Shown: positions 61,241 to 64,000 of the stretch, piece by piece
Layout: the number at the start of each line of letters is the position of its first letter
Position numbering within the stretch: position 1 is the first letter of the stretch
NCBI GenBank assembly: GCA_016869975.1
Contig: VGCZ01000010.1
Span: 1-64,000, forward strand
Direction: 5' to 3'
Length of the DNA: 64,000 nt
DNA from: Alphaproteobacteria bacterium
Lineage (GTDB): Bacteria > Pseudomonadota > Alphaproteobacteria > Reyranellales > Reyranellaceae
Made by a program: the position numbers and the translations under genes
Notes under the pieces: generated by a model
The model's input: the letters and a program-made list of their open reading frames with translations, nothing else
Told to the model about the DNA's origin: nothing
Databases searched by the model: none

Positions 61241-62635
61241 ATGGCTCAGGCGAAGCGCAAGGTCGCGACGAAGAAGATGCCGGTGAAGAAGGCGGCCGTG
61301 CGGAGCAAGGGCGCGGCGGTCGATACCAACCTGCTCAACGACCTATTGCGCTGGGCCAAGGCTTCCGGCGCCGACGCGGCCGACGCCTATGTCGCCGAGA
61401 GCGCGCAGCTCTCGGTCGGCGTCCGGCTGGGCGTGCGCGAGAAGCTGGAGCGCAGCGAAAGCCGCGACCTGTCGTTGCGCGTCTTCATCGGCAAGCGCAT
61501 GGCCGTCGTCTCGTCGACCGATTTCGATCCGGCGAGCCTGAAGGCGCTTGCCGAGCGGGCTACGGCGATGGCGCGCGTCGTGCCGGAGGATCCCTATTGC
61601 GGCCTGGCGCCGGAGGATCGCATCGCGCGCGACTGGCCCGAGCTCGACCTCGACGACGGCAAGGAGGCCAGTGTCGCCACCCTGCAGGACTGGTGCGATC
61701 GCGCCGAGAACGCGGCACGCGCGGTCAAGGGCGTGACCAATTCGGAGGGCGCCAACGCCGGCTGGTCGCGTGGCCGCGTGGCGCTGGCCGCCAGCAACGG
61801 ATTCGCCGGCGAGTATCGCTATGGCAGCTACGGTATCGACGTCTCGGTGCTCGCCGGCGAGGGTGTCGGCATGGAGCGCGACTACGACTGGTCGCAGGCG
61901 GTCTATACCGACGATCTCGATCGGCCCGAGGTCCTGGGCCGCAATGCCGGACGCGGCGCGGTCAAGCGTTTGAACCCGCGCAAGATCAAGAGCGGGCGAT
62001 ACCCGGTAATTTACGACCGGCGCATCTCTGGCGGGCTGCTGGGCCACCTCGCCAGTGCCATCAACGGCCGCGGCATCGCGCGCAAGACCTCTTTCCTGCT
62101 CGACAAGCTGGGTAAGCAGGTCTTCAGCAAGGGTTTGCGGGTCGTCGACGATCCGCACCGCAAGCGGCGTTCGGGCTCGCGGCCCTTCGATGGCGAGGGC
62201 TTGCCCACCAGGCGCATGAACCTGATCGAGGACGGCAAGCTCACGACTTGGCTGCTCGATCTCAACTCGGCGCGCCAGTTGGGCATGGAGCCCACGGGTC
62301 ACGGCGCCTGGGGCGGCGGGCCGACGACCAGCAATCTTTACCTTGAGAAGGGCAAGGAGTCGGTGAAGTCGCTGATCGGCGGCATCAGGCGCGGCCTGTA
62401 CATCACCGACCTGATCGGTTTCGGCGTGAACGGCGTCACCGGCGATTACAGCCGCGGCGCGTCTGGCTTCTGGATCGAGAAGGGTGAGCTGGCGTGGCCA
62501 GTCAGCGGCGTGACCGTGGCCGGCAACCTTAAGGGCATGTTCCGCCACATCACACCGGCCAACGATCTCCAGTTCAAGAGCAGCACAAACGCGCCTACTG
62601 TGCGGGTCGACGGCATGACTATCGCGGGCGAGTAG
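61241..62635 (+). CDS. PmbA/TldE-like metalloprotease-family protein
   Basis: The 464-residue protein has the TldD/PmbA fold: SSTDFDPASLKALAERATAMARVVPEDPYCGLA, the strand-rich middle ending GRNAGRGAVKRLNPRKIKSGRYPVIYDRRISGGLLGHL and LIGFGVNGVTGDYSRGASGFWIEKGELAWPVSGVTVAGNLKGMFRHI. The HExxxH of TldD is missing, as in PmbA/TldE, the non-catalytic or partner subunit. About 24 extra Lys/Arg-rich residues lead the protein. In E. coli TldD/TldE mature microcins and degrade CcdA; a TldD gene is not in the window. Confidence 0.88.
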   Translation: MAQAKRKVATKKMPVKKAAVRSKGAAVDTNLLNDLLRWAKASGADAADAYVAESAQLSVGVRLGVREKLERSESRDLSLRVFIGKRMAVVSSTDFDPASLKALAERATAMARVVPEDPYCGLAPEDRIARDWPELDLDDGKEASVATLQDWCDRAENAARAVKGVTNSEGANAGWSRGRVALAASNGFAGEYRYGSYGIDVSVLAGEGVGMERDYDWSQAVYTDDLDRPEVLGRNAGRGAVKRLNPRKIKSGRYPVIYDRRISGGLLGHLASAINGRGIARKTSFLLDKLGKQVFSKGLRVVDDPHRKRRSGSRPFDGEGLPTRRMNLIEDGKLTTWLLDLNSARQLGMEPTGHGAWGGGPTTSNLYLEKGKESVKSLIGGIRRGLYITDLIGFGVNGVTGDYSRGASGFWIEKGELAWPVSGVTVAGNLKGMFRHITPANDLQFKSSTNAPTVRVDGMTIAGE

Positions 62636-62705
62636 CGATTCCGGCTGGCTCTCCATCTACAGGCATAGTTCCCAGCGCACCGATATCAACGCCAAGAGGT
62701 TCTCC

Positions 62706-63446
62706 ATGACACCGCAGGAAAAGGACATGATCACCCAGCTGCTCGGCCGCCTGAAACAGGCCGGTGGGCAGCCGCAGGATCCGGAGGCCGCCGCGCTGAT
62801 CCGGCAGGCGATGCAGGCGCAGCCCGACGCGCCCTATCTGCTGGTGCAGACCGCGCTGATCCAGACGATGTCGCTGGAGGGTGCCCAGGCGCGCATCGCC
62901 GAGTTGGAGCGCGAGGTGGCGCAGGCCAGGGAGTCGACGGCCAAGCCGACCAGCTTCCTCGGCGGCTTGCTGGGCGGCGGTCGTCCGGCGCCGCAGCCGG
63001 TCCAGCCGATGGGCCGGCCCGGCTCCGTGCCGCAGACTGGCGGCTATGGTCAGCAGCCACCGCCCGGCTTCCAACCGCAGCAGGCCGGTCCGATGGGCGG
63101 CGGCGGCTCCAGCTTCCTGCGCACAGCGGCGATGACCGCGGCCGGAGTCGCTGGCGGCGCGCTGCTTTTCCACGGCTTGTCGTCGATGTTCAGCGGCCGC
63201 GGTGCTGGCGGCGGCAGCCAGAGCTTCATGGGCGGAGGCGGTCAACCTCCCGCCGCTTCGCCTTGGGGCAACCCGCAGGCTAGCGCTGGCGACCCAGCGG
63301 CCATGAACAGTGGCGCCGGCGACCAGGGTTACGACTCAGCCTCGCCCGCCGACAGCGCCGGCTGGGATAGCGGTAGCGACAGCGGAGGCGACGCTGGTGG
63401 CTGGGACGACAGTGGCGGTGGCTTCAGCTCGGACGAGGAATTCTGA
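62706..63446 (+). CDS. DUF2076-domain protein
   Basis: The 246-residue protein opens MTPQEKDMITQLLGRLKQAGGQ with helical repeats and the coiled segment AQARIAELEREVAQA, the DUF2076 domain, then a Pro/Gln/Gly-rich linker, one hydrophobic helix (FLRTAAMTAAGVAGGALLFHG) and an acidic Gly/Ser/Asp-rich tail. It looks like a periplasmic or membrane-associated protein of unknown role. Its last 23 bases overlap the end of the opposite PhyH-type gene. Confidence 0.85.
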   Translation: MTPQEKDMITQLLGRLKQAGGQPQDPEAAALIRQAMQAQPDAPYLLVQTALIQTMSLEGAQARIAELEREVAQARESTAKPTSFLGGLLGGGRPAPQPVQPMGRPGSVPQTGGYGQQPPPGFQPQQAGPMGGGGSSFLRTAAMTAAGVAGGALLFHGLSSMFSGRGAGGGSQSFMGGGGQPPAASPWGNPQASAGDPAAMNSGAGDQGYDSASPADSAGWDSGSDSGGDAGGWDDSGGGFSSDEEF

Positions 63447-64000
63447 GGCCGGGATCGTCGGTGGTGTCGACGTAGCTGTCGAAGCTGCGTCGCTCCAGGC
63501 CCTTCTGCGCCTGGTAGAGCGAGCTGGGGTCCAGCGCCGCCGGTAGCGGCATGCGCACCGGCACGTCGGCGAGGCGCGGCATGTTGGTGGGCGCGCCGCA
63601 GATCAGACGGCCGTTGAACTCGTCCCAATCGGCGTAGTGGGCATAGCCGCCGGCCAGCGGCCAGGCATCGCCCGCCGCCAGCTCGTAGAGCAGGAAACGG
63701 CGGTCGGCACCGGAGCGGTTGAGGTCGGAGCCGTGAACCAGCCGCACATGGTGCAGGCTGATCGAGCCGGCCGGCGCGATCACCGGCTCGGCCGGCGAAA
63801 CGTCGAGCCCGGCCTTCAGCGGATCGAAGCCGCCGACGAAGCGGCCGTTGACGTGATGATCGTAGACCGGCCCACGGTGCGAGCCCGGCAACAGCAGCAT
63901 CGGGCCATTGTCGAGCGTCATGTCGTCGAGCGTCACGCCCACGGCCAGCACGTCGTCGTTGCTGTAGGGATAGTAGGCCCAGTCCTGGTGCCACTCGACG
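63424..64000 (-). CDS. Phytanoyl-CoA dioxygenase-family protein, 3' part
   Basis: Only the C-terminal 192 residues are inside the window; the frame continues beyond the end. The iron motif HxD is present as WHQDWAYYPY near the window edge, and the distal His is in SISLHHVRLVHGSDLN, with a following Arg (SGADRRFLLY) for 2-oxoglutarate. The pattern MLLLPGSHRGPVYDHHVNGRF is typical of bacterial PhyH proteins such as ectoine-hydroxylase-like enzymes. Substrate unknown. Confidence 0.82.
   Translation of the reverse strand, partial: VEWHQDWAYYPYSNDDVLAVGVTLDDMTLDNGPMLLLPGSHRGPVYDHHVNGRFVGGFDPLKAGLDVSPAEPVIAPAGSISLHHVRLVHGSDLNRSGADRRFLLYELAAGDAWPLAGGYAHYADWDEFNGRLICGAPTNMPRLADVPVRMPLPAALDPSSLYQAQKGLERRSFDSYVDTTDDPGLRIPRPS

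Overview
The window is a GC-rich bacterial chromosome segment with about 68 protein genes packed on both strands. Many are joined by 1-8 bp stop/start overlaps (ATGA, GTGA, TGATG). Gene content points to an alphaproteobacterium: a SAM-II riboswitch ahead of metZ, homospermidine synthase beside an alanine-racemase-fold ornithine decarboxylase, ApaG, DUF1194 and ELM1-family proteins, a serine palmitoyltransferase cluster and UgpBAEC. A soil or aquatic member of the Rhodospirillales/Reyranella type is plausible, but there is no rRNA or tRNA here to settle it.

Layout. 1-15.1 kb: the end of an OpgC acyltransferase with an SGNH esterase, then mixed metabolic genes (cyclase-family hydrolase, CMD-family protein, class II aldolase, DUF1194, YbaK, purC, thrC), a glycine-rich RRM protein with internal 60-bp tandem repeats, a ThDP enzyme/dioxygenase pair and an enoyl-CoA hydratase. 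15.1-17.8 kb: a VapC-type toxin-antitoxin pair diverging from a promoter, SAM-II riboswitch and terminator ahead of metZ-tenA. 17.8-27.8 kb: phosphotransferase/metallopeptidase pair, MarR with PaaI thioesterase around a shared palindrome, apaG-folE, argE, hslO-argF-argD and glutathione peroxidase.

27.8-40.5 kb is the most interesting part: a probable sphingolipid island. An acyl-AMP ligase, an NAD-dependent reductase (CerR-like), an acyl carrier protein and a serine palmitoyltransferase would build the ceramide backbone. Facing them are a Tam41-like cytidylyltransferase homologue and a CDP-alcohol phosphatidyltransferase with an extra N-terminal domain. Next come a metallophosphoesterase, an LptF/LptG-type permease pair translationally coupled to a nucleotidyltransferase, and a second nucleotidyltransferase. 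Together they suggest synthesis of an anionic or phospho-headgroup sphingolipid and its delivery towards the outer membrane. The acyl-transferring ceramide synthase was not found in the window.

40.5-49.9 kb: MFS transporter, a long structured leader (candidate speF-type RNA with a 42-codon ORF) before odc and hss (putrescine to homospermidine), a Bug-type binding protein, a Rid protein, an ECF sigma/anti-sigma pair, a NhaD-type antiporter and a GNAT enzyme. 49.9-61.2 kb: a glycerol-3-phosphate scavenging region: SDR, glycerophosphodiesterase, a polypurine/G-quadruplex tract, ugpBAEC, an EEP-family phosphodiesterase, glpD, cupin, SDR and glpK. The window ends with a PmbA-like protein, a DUF2076 protein and a truncated PhyH-type dioxygenase. 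No CRISPR array, prophage, IS element, rRNA or tRNA was seen.
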